The notes: generated by a model from the sequence alone, not told the origin. A stretch of 64,000 bases of DNA from DASTSN01 sp035549175 (GCA_035549175.1 DASZRL010000130.1:33158-97157), one strand, 5' to 3'; shown: positions 9,037 through 17,965, counted from the first letter of the stretch. Numbers and translations are program-made.

Positions 9037-9068
9037 AGCCGGACCCTCCGGCCGACAAACCGAAACGG

Positions 9069-10034
9069 ATGCACAGTTTTGAGTTATTATCCCAGAAGTT
9101 TGCCCTGCAGTTCGAGCAGCGGCATTTCCCGGCCGAACCGGCCAGTCTCTATGATCCCAATGAATATTTTCTCCAGCTCGGAGGCAAACGGATCCGGCCT
9201 GTGCTGGCGCTGATGGGCAATGAATTGTACGGGGAGATTCATCCGGATGCCTGGCACCTGGCCACGGCCATCGAACTGTTTCACAATTTCACCCTGATTC
9301 ACGACGATATCATGGATAAGGCCCCCCTGCGCCGGGGCATGGAAACGGTCCACAAGCGCTATGGGGATAATACGGCCCTGCTGGCGGGGGACGTTATGCT
9401 GGTTCAGGCATATGACTACCTGAACCGGATCGGACAGACCCACCTGCACCGGGTACTGCAGATATTCAACCGGACAGCCCGCGAAGTCTGCGAGGGACAG
9501 CAACTGGATATGGACTTTGAAAAACAGGCCCGCGTGTCGCTGGAAGACTACCTGCATATGATCGGGCTGAAAACCTCGGTGCTACTGGCCGCAAGCCTGC
9601 AACTGGGGGCTATCCTGGGAGGGGCCGGCGAGCGTAATCAGAACCTGCTGTATTCCTTTGGCAAAAAACTCGGAATTGCCTTTCAGATCCAGGATGATTA
9701 CCTGGATGCCTTTGGCGATCCCGGAAAGGTCGGCAAGCAGACCGGCGGGGACATACTGGCCAATAAAAAGACCTTCCTGCTGATCCACGCACTGGAAACG
9801 GCTCCGGCGGCCCAGCAGGAATCGCTGAAGCGCCTGATGCGCGATAACCCGGCCGACAAGGTGGAGCAGGTCCTGCAGGTATTCCGCGATTGCGGGGTCG
9901 ACGCCTGGGCCATGCACCTGAAAAACAAATACCTGGATGAGGCCCTGGTCCACCTGGAGGACATCGCCGTGCTGTCAAAAAGAAAAGAGCCGCTGCGGGA
10001 GCTGGCTCATTTCCTGGTTCGGCGTGATTATTAA
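9069..10034 (+). CDS. Polyprenyl diphosphate synthase (trans-isoprenyl family)
   Basis: A 321-residue all-helical prenyltransferase that condenses isopentenyl diphosphate with an allylic diphosphate in the cytoplasm. Both aspartate-rich metal-binding motifs are present: LIHDDIMDKAPLRRG (DDxxD, about residues 77-91) and QIQDDYLDAFGD, and the GGKRIRP diphosphate-binding motif is near residue 38. Chain length cannot be fixed from sequence; residues before the first DDxxD include Phe and Leu (IELFHNFTLIHDD), compatible with a short to medium product such as farnesyl or geranylgeranyl diphosphate. It is the last gene of the operon that starts at 3357 and converges with a small membrane protein gene. 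Confidence 0.9.
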   Translation: MHSFELLSQKFALQFEQRHFPAEPASLYDPNEYFLQLGGKRIRPVLALMGNELYGEIHPDAWHLATAIELFHNFTLIHDDIMDKAPLRRGMETVHKRYGDNTALLAGDVMLVQAYDYLNRIGQTHLHRVLQIFNRTAREVCEGQQLDMDFEKQARVSLEDYLHMIGLKTSVLLAASLQLGAILGGAGERNQNLLYSFGKKLGIAFQIQDDYLDAFGDPGKVGKQTGGDILANKKTFLLIHALETAPAAQQESLKRLMRDNPADKVEQVLQVFRDCGVDAWAMHLKNKYLDEALVHLEDIAVLSKRKEPLRELAHFLVRRDY

Positions 10035-10051
10035 GGAGGATAAGGTGTTCA

Positions 10052-10423
10052 TTACATGTTGATGCTGCTGGCGTCAAAGCCGATCACGGCGCAACTGGCG
10101 ATGATACCCAGGTCAATCAGCAGGCTCAGGAAAAAAACAGGTACGGTAATGCGGGTAGGCATTGCTGCCAGGTTGGTGATCAGGCTCAGGCCCATGGCGC
10201 CAATCGCGAACGGCCAGAAAATAAAGTGATTGCCCGAAAATACAATGGCCATCATGGTAAGGATGGTCATCACGCAGCCGTGCGCGGTGATGGAGGCGGC
10301 GAGCCACCCAAAGCGATATTTTTCCTGCTCCCCGCTCCAGTGCAGGAAGCGTTTCCACAGGGAGGTGTGTTGCGGGGCCAATGCGGCGGATGTCAATTCA
10401 GGTTGTTGCAGGTTGATGTCCAT
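10052..10423 (-). CDS. Small membrane protein of unknown function
   Basis: A 123-residue protein with a polar N-terminus (about 45 residues) followed by three likely transmembrane segments (residues about 42-62, 66-86 and 92-115). I do not recognise a family. The cytoplasmic or periplasmic tail begins with a stretch rich in Gln and Pro, and a WKRFLHW segment precedes the first helix. It lies alone between the polyprenyl synthase gene (convergent, 17-base gap) and the divergent amino acid permease. Confidence 0.6.
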   Translation of the reverse strand: MDINLQQPELTSAALAPQHTSLWKRFLHWSGEQEKYRFGWLAASITAHGCVMTILTMMAIVFSGNHFIFWPFAIGAMGLSLITNLAAMPTRITVPVFFLSLLIDLGIIASCAVIGFDASSINM

Positions 10424-10505
10424 AGATGATAATTTAAAGACACAAATGTCTTTTATTAGGATCCCGGTGTACGTGATCCCTGTTATATATCCTGCTGATT
10501 TTTGT

Positions 10506-10529
10506 CAGGTCCGGGGGGGACCGGACCTG
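10506..10529. other. 9-bp perfect hairpin between divergent genes
   Basis: CAGGTCCGG and CCGGACCTG form a perfect 9-bp stem around a 6-base G-rich loop. It sits 72 bases before the permease start and is followed on the plus strand by a stretch of A residues, not T, so it is not an obvious terminator for plus-strand transcription; read on the minus strand it has no T run either. It may be an operator or a leader structure for the permease. Confidence 0.4.
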
Positions 10530-10601
10530 GTACCGCGCAGACTAAAAAAAATTTACATATTCATTTTTTCTCTATTTTGAACACCCAAAACCAAGGATCT
10601 G

Positions 10602-12299
10602 ATGCCAAATCCACTGTTTCGGAAAAAATCCATCGAGACCATCAAGCGGGAATATGAAGCCGGCCAGGGCGAACACGAGGGCCTGAACAAGGTACTGGGC
10701 GTGCGGGATCTGACCTTTCTGGGGATTGCCGCCGTGGTGGGCGCCGGTATTTTTTCCACCATCGGAGGCGCCGCCTACAATGGCGGCCCCGGGATTTCAC
10801 TGTTATTTGTTATCACGGCCATCACCTGCGGATTTTCCGCGCTCTGCTATGCTGAATTTGCCAGCCGGGTGCCGGTGGCCGGCAGTGCCTACACATACTC
10901 CTATGTGACCTTCGGGGAGCTGGTGGCCTGGGTTATCGGCTGGGCGCTGATCCTGGAATATGCTATCGGCAATATCGTCGTGGCCATCTCCTGGAGCGGC
11001 TATTTCAACAACCTCCTGGTCAATGTGTTTCATGTCCATCTGCCGGACTGGATGCTGGTGGATCCCGTCACCGCCTCGCGGGCCTACCACGAGGCCACGG
11101 TTGCTCTGGGGTCGGGTACCCTGACCGATCCCATACTCATCAAGAATTATCAGTTTGCCGTGAAGGCCTACGAACAGGCCCCGGTGATCGGGAGCTGGCA
11201 CGTATTTTTTAATCTGCCGGCCTTTATTATCGTGGGCCTGATCACCTGGCTCACCTATACCGGGATCAAGGAAAGCAAGCAGTCGGCCAATTTCATGGTC
11301 ATATTCAAAGTGTTGGTGATCATCTTTGTCATCATTGCTGGCTCCTTTTTCGTGGATACCAACAACTGGTCGCCCTTCATGCCGAATGGTTTCGAGGGGG
11401 TGTTGAAAGGGGTATCGGCGGTGTTTTACGCCTATATCGGCTTTGACGCGATTTCCACGACTGCGGAAGAATGCCGCAATCCGCAGCGGGATCTCCCCCG
11501 GGGCATGATGTACTCCCTGCTGATCTGTACCGTATTGTATATCCTGGTGGCCCTGGTGCTGACCGGCATCGAGCGCTCAGACCATTTCAAAGACATCAAT
11601 GATCCGCTAGCCTTTGTATTTGAACACCGGGCTCCCTGGATTGAGAAGATCGTTTCCCTCAGCGCGGTCGTGGCCACGACATCGGTACTGCTGGTTTTCC
11701 AGCTGGGGCAGCCCCGTATCTGGATGAGCATGAGCCGCGACGGGCTCCTTCCGCGCAAATTCCAGACCATCCATCCGCGGTTTCAGACGCCATCCTTCGC
11801 TACCCTGATTACCGGACTGATTGTGGGCGTGGGGGCCCTGTTTATCCAGAGTAATCTGGTCACTGACCTGACCAGCATCGGCACCCTGTTTGCCTTCGTC
11901 CTGGTTTCAGGAGGGGTGCTGCTGCTACCGCCTGAAAACCGGGAGCCTGGAAAATTCCGGATTCCCTATATCAACGGCCGGTACCTGGTTCCGCTGTTGC
12001 TGGGCCTGTTCCTCTATCTGTTTCGCGGCCGCCTGCAGGCGGCTGTCACCCATCTGGGGTCAGAAAACTACCGGGAGGTGCTGTTCCTGGTTTTCCTTGT
12101 GATAGCCACTATACTCACCCTGATGACGGTGGTGCGCAGCTACTCGTTTATCCCGGTAATGGGTGTGCTTTCCTGCCTGTACCTGCTTATCGAAATTCCG
12201 GCCGTCAGCTGGAAATGGTTTTTTGCCTGGATGGCCGTGGGCCTGACTGTCTATTTCCTTTATGGTTTCAGAAACAGCAGGCTGGCCCGGACGTCCTGA
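10602..12299 (+). CDS. APC-superfamily amino acid permease
   Basis: A 565-residue inner-membrane transporter with about 12-14 hydrophobic segments. The first core helix carries the substrate and ion-binding signature GIAAVVGAGIFSTIG, and helix 6 carries the conserved FYAYIGFDAISTTAEE segment, both typical of the cationic amino acid transporter branch (CAT/YfnA-like) of the APC family. The N-terminal basic tail (FRKKSIETIK) is also typical. A loop insert of about 50 residues between helices 3 and 5 (around residues 145-195) is longer than in many homologues. Substrate is likely a basic or neutral amino acid, which the sequence does not decide. A hairpin and an imperfect -7 like element (CTATTTTGAA) lie upstream. 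Confidence 0.88.
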   Translation: MPNPLFRKKSIETIKREYEAGQGEHEGLNKVLGVRDLTFLGIAAVVGAGIFSTIGGAAYNGGPGISLLFVITAITCGFSALCYAEFASRVPVAGSAYTYSYVTFGELVAWVIGWALILEYAIGNIVVAISWSGYFNNLLVNVFHVHLPDWMLVDPVTASRAYHEATVALGSGTLTDPILIKNYQFAVKAYEQAPVIGSWHVFFNLPAFIIVGLITWLTYTGIKESKQSANFMVIFKVLVIIFVIIAGSFFVDTNNWSPFMPNGFEGVLKGVSAVFYAYIGFDAISTTAEECRNPQRDLPRGMMYSLLICTVLYILVALVLTGIERSDHFKDINDPLAFVFEHRAPWIEKIVSLSAVVATTSVLLVFQLGQPRIWMSMSRDGLLPRKFQTIHPRFQTPSFATLITGLIVGVGALFIQSNLVTDLTSIGTLFAFVLVSGGVLLLPPENREPGKFRIPYINGRYLVPLLLGLFLYLFRGRLQAAVTHLGSENYREVLFLVFLVIATILTLMTVVRSYSFIPVMGVLSCLYLLIEIPAVSWKWFFAWMAVGLTVYFLYGFRNSRLARTS

Positions 12300-12311
12300 A
12301 TCCCGGACAGG

Positions 12312-12343
12312 TTGCCCCATTGCCCGCAGGGGTTGTAATTTTG
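12312..12343 (+). promoter_or_regulatory. Promoter of the DUF2027-Smr gene
   Basis: TAATTTTG at 12336-12343 matches the Bacteroidota -7 element exactly; a TTG at 12312-12314, 21 bases further up, can serve as the -33 element. The start codon at 12357 follows 13 bases after the -7 element, giving a leader of only about 7-8 bases. Confidence 0.6.
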
Positions 12344-12356
12344 GACAGAAACTGCC

Positions 12357-13379
12357 ATGAAATTTGAGATCGGCGATAAGATTATCCTGCTTCATTCCGG
12401 CGAGGAAGGAGAGGTGGTGGAATTACTCAATGACCGCATGGTTACGGTGGATGTGAACGGGGTGCGCTTTCCGGCCTATACCGACCAGATCGACTTTCCC
12501 TACTACCGGCGGTTTACCGAGAAGAAACCGGTTGCACCCCGGGAGGCCCGGCGTTACGTGGAGGATGTCAGGAAGGAAAAACCATCCGGTGGGGCGGACC
12601 GCCCCGAGGAGGGGGTCTGGCTGACCTTCCTGCCTGTGATGGAAACCGACGAATTCGGGGATGAGGTCGTTCGCGAACTGAAACTGCACCTGGACAACCG
12701 CATGGCCAGGGGATTCCGGTTTACCTATCGCCTTCTTTTTTTTGGCAGGGCCGAATTCAGCCTGGAGGGTACCCTGCCGCCCTTTCAGCATTTTTACCTC
12801 CATGACATTCCATTCTCCGACCTCAGTGACAACCCGGGATTTGCCTTCACCTTTTCCCTCGTTGAACCTGACCCGCGCAAGGCCCCGTCGCTGGAAGCCA
12901 GCTTCCGGATCAGGGCGCGGCAGTTATTCGCCCGGATTGAGGAGATCCGGGAAAAGAATGAAGCCACCTTTTCTCACCGGCTTTTTGACCAGTATCCCGA
13001 CTACGTGCCGGAAGTGGCGTCCCCGGGGGCAACGCGAGCCGCTGCCGGGGTTCGTCCCTATGACGCCTCCCAGGCCCGGCAGCGACTGGAACCGCCCCGC
13101 AGCGTGATCGACCTGCATGTCGAAAAACTGACGGACGACTGGAGGGGACTGAGCAATTTTGAGATACTGACGCTTCAGCTTCAGACCTTTGAAAAATTCC
13201 TGGATCTGGCCATAGCACACCTCCAACCTTCCCTGATCGTTATTCACGGGGTGGGTTCCGGGCGCCTGCGCGAGGAAATTCACGAGTTGCTCAAACTGCG
13301 CAGGGAGGTGAAGACCTTTGTAAATCAGTACGATCCAAGGTTTGGCTACGGCGCCACCGAGATCTTTTTCCAGTACTGA
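12357..13379 (+). CDS. DUF2027 and Smr domain protein
   Basis: A 340-residue protein typical of Bacteroidota. The N-terminal part (residues about 1-45, KFEIGDKIILLHSGEEGEV) is an SH3-like barrel as in the DUF2027 family; the middle (about 80-190) is a beta-rich DUF2027 segment; the C-terminus (about 250-340) is a Smr domain with the conserved VIDLHVEKL and the glycine-rich VIHGVGSGRLREEI loop. Smr domains are MutS2-type nucleases or RNA/DNA binders acting in recombination suppression and ribosome rescue; here no MutS core is attached. It has its own promoter and precedes rnpB by 37 bases. The domain call is firm, the biological role open. Confidence 0.85.
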   Translation: MKFEIGDKIILLHSGEEGEVVELLNDRMVTVDVNGVRFPAYTDQIDFPYYRRFTEKKPVAPREARRYVEDVRKEKPSGGADRPEEGVWLTFLPVMETDEFGDEVVRELKLHLDNRMARGFRFTYRLLFFGRAEFSLEGTLPPFQHFYLHDIPFSDLSDNPGFAFTFSLVEPDPRKAPSLEASFRIRARQLFARIEEIREKNEATFSHRLFDQYPDYVPEVASPGATRAAAGVRPYDASQARQRLEPPRSVIDLHVEKLTDDWRGLSNFEILTLQLQTFEKFLDLAIAHLQPSLIVIHGVGSGRLREEIHELLKLRREVKTFVNQYDPRFGYGATEIFFQY

Positions 13380-13403
13380 ACCCTCCGGCCCCCGGAGTTT
13401 GCG

Positions 13404-13411
13404 TACCTTTG
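13404..13411 (+). promoter_or_regulatory. -7 promoter element of rnpB
   Basis: TACCTTTG matches TAnnTTTG and ends five bases before the first base of the P1 helix of the RNase P RNA at 13416, exactly where transcription should begin. No convincing -33 element is visible. Confidence 0.65.
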
Positions 13412-13415
13412 CCCC

Positions 13416-13793
13416 GGCTACAGGACGTGCCACCGCTCCGGTTTACCGGGGAGGAAAGTCCGGACAGCACAGAGCCATGCACCGGTGAACAGCCGGGTCC
13501 CGATCCGTCGGGAACAGACAGTGCCACAGAAAATAACTATCCCGGATTTCCGGGACAAAGGTGAAAACGTGAGGTAAGAGCTCACGACTTTTCCTGGTAA
13601 CAGGCAAAGTGGGTAAACCTTGCATGCTGAAATGCCGCGTATAGGAACCTTCAGGAGCTGCTCGTTTCTGTCCTGCCTTCAGGCAGGCGGGTTCCAGGGT
13701 AGGCAGCTTGATCCCGGCAGCAATGCCGAGGACAGATAAATGGTGGCAGCCTGGGAAACCAGGAACAGAATCCGGCTTACAGGCCTGTAGCCT
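13416..13793 (+). ncRNA. rnpB: RNase P RNA, bacterial class A
   Basis: The catalytic RNA of RNase P, which trims the 5' leader of tRNA precursors. The terminal P1 helix is formed by GGCTACAGG at 13416-13424 and its exact complement CCTGTAGCC at 13784-13792. The conserved P4/CRII region is seen as GAGGAAAGTCCGGACA at 13451-13466 and the 3' strand ACAGAATCCGGCTTACAG at 13765-13782; the CGTGAGGTAAGAGCTCACG hairpin region and the GGTAAACC core element also match. A run of eight T residues directly after P1 (13793-13800) serves as terminator. Length of about 378 nt is normal. The T run touches the stop codon of the convergent gene at 13799. Confidence 0.95.
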
Positions 13794-13798
13794 TTTTT

Positions 13799-14713
13799 TT
13801 ACTTCAAGATGTGCATACCTGCCCCGGCCAGTTCCATAAGCCAGGCAATGCCGAGGTGAACCACCAGGCCGCCGAGCAGCGACCCGGTTTCGTAGATCAC
13901 AATACCCAGCAGGTATCCTCCGAAATAAGAACTGATGCATTCGCCCAGTGGTTTGCCGAAATGGATCGTGCAATAAAAGCAGGCCATGGCCAGGATGGCA
14001 TCAGGCCCCGCCCAGCGGGCCAGGGCCAGTACCAGGAATCCGCGGAAGAACAGCTCGATGGTGAAAAAATCGCTGCCGTAGGCTAGTTCGAACAGGCCGG
14101 CATAGGCCCACCGGGGGCGGGCCTGCCGGAGGGCGTGGTCCACGGTATCCAGCTTCGGGTAGGAAGCCTGAAAATCCGGCCGGGTGGCAGCCAGGGCGAT
14201 CAGGGGGATCATACACGCCAGCATGAGCAGATAGGGTGTCCAGGAAATTCCGCGGGCGGTCAGCCCGAAGAAAGGCTGCGCGCGAAACAGGCATTTCCAG
14301 GCCGCCAGCAACGGGACTATCACCAGGAGGGCGCGCAGCGGCCAATACAGCACCTGGTTCCAGTAAATATTCCAGGCAGGATCCGGGGCCAGCGGCAGCC
14401 GGGTAATCACTGACATTTTCAAAGCAAAGACCGCCGGAGCAGCCAGCACGAGAGACAGAAAGACCGGCTGGCGCAGGTAGGTGCGTCCGCCTACCAGGGA
14501 AAACAGCAGGTAGGGAACGGCCCATGCGGCCAGGGAGATAGCGTAGCGGGCCAGAAAACGGAGTGGCAGGCTCGGCAGGCCGTTTACCCGGGCGTCCAGC
14601 CCGAACCGGTAGTTCAGCCAAACCCAGCCCGCGACCCAGCAGGTGGACAGGACCAGGACCCGTTTATCCAGTCGGGACCCATGGGAATGCAGTGCGTTAA
14701 GGATCTTTTTCAT
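13799..14713 (-). CDS. CPBP-family intramembrane protease-like protein
   Basis: A 304-residue membrane protein with about eight hydrophobic segments. The C-terminal third carries the CPBP (CAAX protease and bacteriocin-processing, Abi) signatures: IELFFRG at residues 219-225, in which Glu220 and Arg224 match the EExxxR motif, His251 in CTIHFGKPLGE, and His286 near the end. The first Glu of the usual EE pair is Ile219, so this belongs to a divergent branch or is an atypical protease. Bacterial CPBP proteins act as intramembrane endopeptidases or in bacteriocin self-immunity; substrate unknown. The gene is convergent with rnpB, with its stop codon inside the rnpB T run. Confidence 0.78.
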   Translation of the reverse strand: MKKILNALHSHGSRLDKRVLVLSTCWVAGWVWLNYRFGLDARVNGLPSLPLRFLARYAISLAAWAVPYLLFSLVGGRTYLRQPVFLSLVLAAPAVFALKMSVITRLPLAPDPAWNIYWNQVLYWPLRALLVIVPLLAAWKCLFRAQPFFGLTARGISWTPYLLMLACMIPLIALAATRPDFQASYPKLDTVDHALRQARPRWAYAGLFELAYGSDFFTIELFFRGFLVLALARWAGPDAILAMACFYCTIHFGKPLGECISSYFGGYLLGIVIYETGSLLGGLVVHLGIAWLMELAGAGMHILK

Positions 14714-14896
14714 CAGCAGCGAAAAGATGCGCTTTAAGGTAAGGTGAAAATTCCATGTGACCCTTCTCCTTATGCCGCATGGTCAAACGGGTGCCGACGC
14801 GCCGGGCAGTGCTTTTGCTGCGTCGGCAAATAGGAGTTAATTTCGCGGGCTGTCCGGCCGGATGGGCTGGCCGGCATCCGTTCATCAATTGTTCAT

Positions 14897-16060
14897 ATGA
14901 AGCGCTTTGCCGTTATCCCTTCCCTGTTCGTCCTGGTGTGGCTGCTTGCCAGCTGTTCGGCTACGCGCCGGCTCAGCCGGATAGAGATTCCCACGACACC
15001 CTCCGTGGCCGGTCTCCATTTCCTGGGCGAGTATGACCTTCCGCACCGGCTTTCGTTTGCAGGCACCACCGTAGGAGGCCTGTCGGGTATCGATTATGAC
15101 AGTGCCCGTGGCGTCTATTACCTGATCAGTGATGACCGTTCAGCGATCAATCCGGCACGCTTTTATACAGCCAGGATTTCCGTGTCGAATGCCGGCATAG
15201 ACAGCGTGGTCCTCACGGGGGTTCATTTTCTGCTTCGCCGGGATGGAAGCCCCTACCCGAATGCAAAGACGGACCCGTACCATACACCGGATCCGGAAGC
15301 CATCCGGTATGATCCCCGCAGAAGGGAACTGGTCTGGAGCAGTGAGGGCGAGCGTATCGTCAGGCCCGGACAGACCGTGCTGGAAGATCCGTCGATTATC
15401 CGCGTAGATCTTCAGGGACATTACCGGGACAGTTTTCCGCTTCCGCCGGGCATGCATATGCAGGCCGGGGAGGCCGGCCCCCGCCAGAACGGGGTATTCG
15501 AGGGGATGACCTTTACGGATGGATACCGCGACCTGCTGGTAAGCGTGGAGGAACCCCGCTACGAGGACGGACCCCGGGCAGGCACCGGGGATTCTACGGC
15601 CCTGATCCGCATCCTGCGGTATGAGGTTTCTACCGCTAGGCAGGTGGCGGAGTATGCGTACCGCACAGATCCGGTGGCCTACCCGGCTCATCCGCCCGGC
15701 GCGTACAAAATCAACGGTGTCCCTGATATTCTCTGGCTGGGGCAAGACCGGCTCCTGGTTGTGGAACGCTCCTTTTCCACCGGCGTGCCGGGATGCGTGA
15801 TCCGGGTATATTTGGCCAGCCTGGCTGGAGCCTCTGATATCCGGGAGATAACGTCCCTGCAGGGAAGGGACGATGTGAAGCCCCTGGCAAAGCGGCTCCT
15901 GCTGAATATGGATAGCCTGGGGCGCTATGTGGATAATGTGGAAGGAGCCTGTTTCGGACCGCGTCTCCCCAATGGGCACCGGACGCTGGTATTCGTGGTG
16001 GATGACAACTTTTCACCGCTTGAGAAAAATCAGTTTCTCCTCTTCGAGGTGATCCCCTGA
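14897..16060 (+). CDS. Phytase-like esterase lipoprotein
   Basis: A 387-residue exported lipoprotein: the signal peptide ends in the lipobox LLASC (Cys near residue 20). The remainder is the esterase-like domain of the phytase family (beta-propeller), recognisable by the blocks VGGLSGIDYD, YYLISDDR, DPEAIRYDP, NGVFEGMTF, DILWLGQDRLLVVERSF and a C-terminal NVEGACFGP. Such proteins are predicted phosphodiester or lactone hydrolases of the periplasm or outer membrane; the substrate is unknown. It stands alone with 183 bases upstream, where no exact -7 element is seen. Confidence 0.82.
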   Translation: MKRFAVIPSLFVLVWLLASCSATRRLSRIEIPTTPSVAGLHFLGEYDLPHRLSFAGTTVGGLSGIDYDSARGVYYLISDDRSAINPARFYTARISVSNAGIDSVVLTGVHFLLRRDGSPYPNAKTDPYHTPDPEAIRYDPRRRELVWSSEGERIVRPGQTVLEDPSIIRVDLQGHYRDSFPLPPGMHMQAGEAGPRQNGVFEGMTFTDGYRDLLVSVEEPRYEDGPRAGTGDSTALIRILRYEVSTARQVAEYAYRTDPVAYPAHPPGAYKINGVPDILWLGQDRLLVVERSFSTGVPGCVIRVYLASLAGASDIREITSLQGRDDVKPLAKRLLLNMDSLGRYVDNVEGACFGPRLPNGHRTLVFVVDDNFSPLEKNQFLLFEVIP

Positions 16061-16168
16061 ACCGCCCGTGCGTAGTTAGGATACGGCCTGCCTCGCCGGG
16101 GATAGCTTGGTATGCGGGTTTGCTCTGACGCGCTACGTATGAAATCCGGTAAGCAGGTAGGCTCCCGG

Positions 16169-16996
16169 TCATTTTTCCCAGACTCCGCCTTCGACGAGTA
16201 CCCTGCCTTCCTGCAGGTTTTGGTATAGTTGCTTCATTTTCTGGGGGGCCTGATCTCCCATCAGCAGGCGCAGGGTAGGTCCCGAGGGCGTTGCCGCCGC
16301 CTGGCCACCGAACATCTTTTCAAAGAAGGAAAGGGCCCCGCTGGTGAAGTCCAGGCAGTGTAATGGCCGAAAGCCTTTTCGGCCCAGCAATTCGTGAAGT
16401 TGCTCCGGGGTAAGCAGGAAACTGGCCGCTTCCTGATCTGCCCAGGGAGTTGGATAATAAACCGGCTGCCTGGGGCCAGCCAGCACATCGTGGTAGATGA
16501 AATGCCCCCCGGGTCGCAGGACCCGCGCGATTTCCGCATACAGGGCCTCCTTCTGCGAAATATTCATCTGGGCATGCTGGGTCCAGACTGCATCAAAGCG
16601 GTTCTGGTCAAACGGCAAGGCCCGGGCATCCGCCTGGATGAAATCGGTGACAGTATCCAGGCCGGCCAGCCTGGAAAGCTCTTTTGCCGTCCGGATGTAT
16701 TCCGCTGTCAGATCGACACCGATGACCCGGCAGCCGAATTCCTCCGCAAGCATCCGGCAGGGTCCTCCGATGCCGCAACCGACATCAAGCACACGGGAGC
16801 CGCGGGGCAGGGCCGCCAGGCGGGCCATCTCCCGGGACGCCTCAATCCCCCCGATATGAAACTGATCGACCGCCGCGATATCGCGGTACGATATCTGGCG
16901 GCGGTCGATGCTGTCATGTTCCAGGGCAGCCAGGATCTTCTCAAACAGGTTGTGAATCGTATAGTGTGCCTCTACCGGGTTGTTGACAGGATCCAT
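16169..16996 (-). CDS. Class I SAM-dependent methyltransferase
   Basis: A 275-residue cytoplasmic methyltransferase. SAM motif I is VLDVGCGIGGPCRML (residues about 70-84), motif II follows in IGVDLTAEYI, and a downstream block reads QHAQMNISQKEALYAEIARVL with a typical LRPGG turn. The N-terminal segment (HYTIHNLFEKILAAL) and the Gln-His-Ala-Gln-Met-Asn stretch resemble small-molecule N-methyltransferases of the sarcosine/dimethylglycine type, but the acceptor cannot be decided here. A monocistronic gene followed on the same strand upstream by the sugar isomerase gene. Confidence 0.8.
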   Translation of the reverse strand: MDPVNNPVEAHYTIHNLFEKILAALEHDSIDRRQISYRDIAAVDQFHIGGIEASREMARLAALPRGSRVLDVGCGIGGPCRMLAEEFGCRVIGVDLTAEYIRTAKELSRLAGLDTVTDFIQADARALPFDQNRFDAVWTQHAQMNISQKEALYAEIARVLRPGGHFIYHDVLAGPRQPVYYPTPWADQEAASFLLTPEQLHELLGRKGFRPLHCLDFTSGALSFFEKMFGGQAAATPSGPTLRLLMGDQAPQKMKQLYQNLQEGRVLVEGGVWEK

Positions 16997-17050
16997 ACTG
17001 GTTGGTTAACGCAGGCGTAAAACAGGTCTCGGGAGGTTCCCGAAAACCCG

Positions 17051-17965
17051 TCAGTATCCCCATTTTTTCATGATGTCCAGGTCGATCTTGGCACAGGCCA
17101 GTGGCGTCTTATCCTGGTAGCTTTCCTGTTCAATGATGAAATGCTTGGTGCCCGACTTCCGGCCCAGGTCGATGATTTCCTTGACCGGGATGACACCCTT
17201 GCCCAGGACGGTGCTTTCATAGCCGCCGCCCATTTCCCCGGTGCCGGTGGATTTGATCTCATCCTTGACGTGCATGAGTTCAAACCGGTTGGGATATTGT
17301 TTCATGATATCCAGGGCGATCCCCCCGGCATGGTACATGTTGCCGATATCCAGCTGCTGGGCCACCAGGTGGGGGTCGGTATGCTGAAGGATGATGTCAA
17401 AGACCTTGGTTCCGTTCAGCTGCTGGCTGAACTCGAAATCATGGTTGTGATACCCGAATTTCATCCCCGACTTGCGGCAGAGTTCCCCGCATTTATTGAA
17501 TACGTCCATATACCGCTTCAGGTCGTCGTAGGATTTGCGGTACTCGTCATCCAGCCAGGGGCTGATCACATATTGCTGTCCCACCGTGGCGGCATCCTCG
17601 ACGGTATATTTCCAGGCATCGGTGAAATCCTTCCGGGTATCATCCCAGGCCTGGCGTCCCATTACGGTATGGCCGCTTTTCATTTTGAGGCCCATGCCGT
17701 CCAGGAGTTTTTTGAATTCGGCCGGAGCGTATCCGTAAAACTTGCGGTTTACGTAATTGGCATGCTCGACATACTTGTATCCCATGGCAGCGAGCTGCTG
17801 CAGGGTGCCTTTCGGATCCTTGGCCATGTCATCACGCACGGAATACAACTGGATACCCAGGATTTCGCTGGAGGCAAATCCGGCCAGCAATTCATTGGAA
17901 AACAGGGAGGAGCCGGCCAGGACGGCAGCACTCCGCTTCAAAAAAGATCGACGGGAGGTAGGCAT
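17051..17965 (-). CDS. TAT-exported sugar phosphate isomerase/epimerase-like TIM barrel
   Basis: A 304-residue protein with a twin-arginine signal peptide (TSRRSFLKRSAAVLAG, cleavage near residue 28), then a xylose-isomerase-like TIM barrel. Barrel strands and metal-ligand positions are visible in GIQLYSVRDD, FGYHNHDFEF, QLDIGNMYHAGG, FELMHVKDE and FIIEQESY, with the His, Asp and Glu residues expected for a divalent metal site. Members are common next to carbohydrate-use genes in Bacteroidota and act on periplasmic sugars or sugar derivatives. No PUL genes flank it here. TACGTTTG is present on the minus strand at 17975-17968, but it is only two bases before the start codon, so either the start or that promoter is not the true one. 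Confidence 0.85.
   Translation of the reverse strand: MPTSRRSFLKRSAAVLAGSSLFSNELLAGFASSEILGIQLYSVRDDMAKDPKGTLQQLAAMGYKYVEHANYVNRKFYGYAPAEFKKLLDGMGLKMKSGHTVMGRQAWDDTRKDFTDAWKYTVEDAATVGQQYVISPWLDDEYRKSYDDLKRYMDVFNKCGELCRKSGMKFGYHNHDFEFSQQLNGTKVFDIILQHTDPHLVAQQLDIGNMYHAGGIALDIMKQYPNRFELMHVKDEIKSTGTGEMGGGYESTVLGKGVIPVKEIIDLGRKSGTKHFIIEQESYQDKTPLACAKIDLDIMKKWGY

Noticed and set aside
10434..10601. Riboswitch for the amino acid permease
   Set aside because: Only one simple stem is visible; no match to a known riboswitch core such as lysine or glycine could be recognised.
13443..13973. Open frame across rnpB and the CPBP gene end
   Set aside because: It reads through RNase P RNA and shows no domain; the RNA features are decisive.
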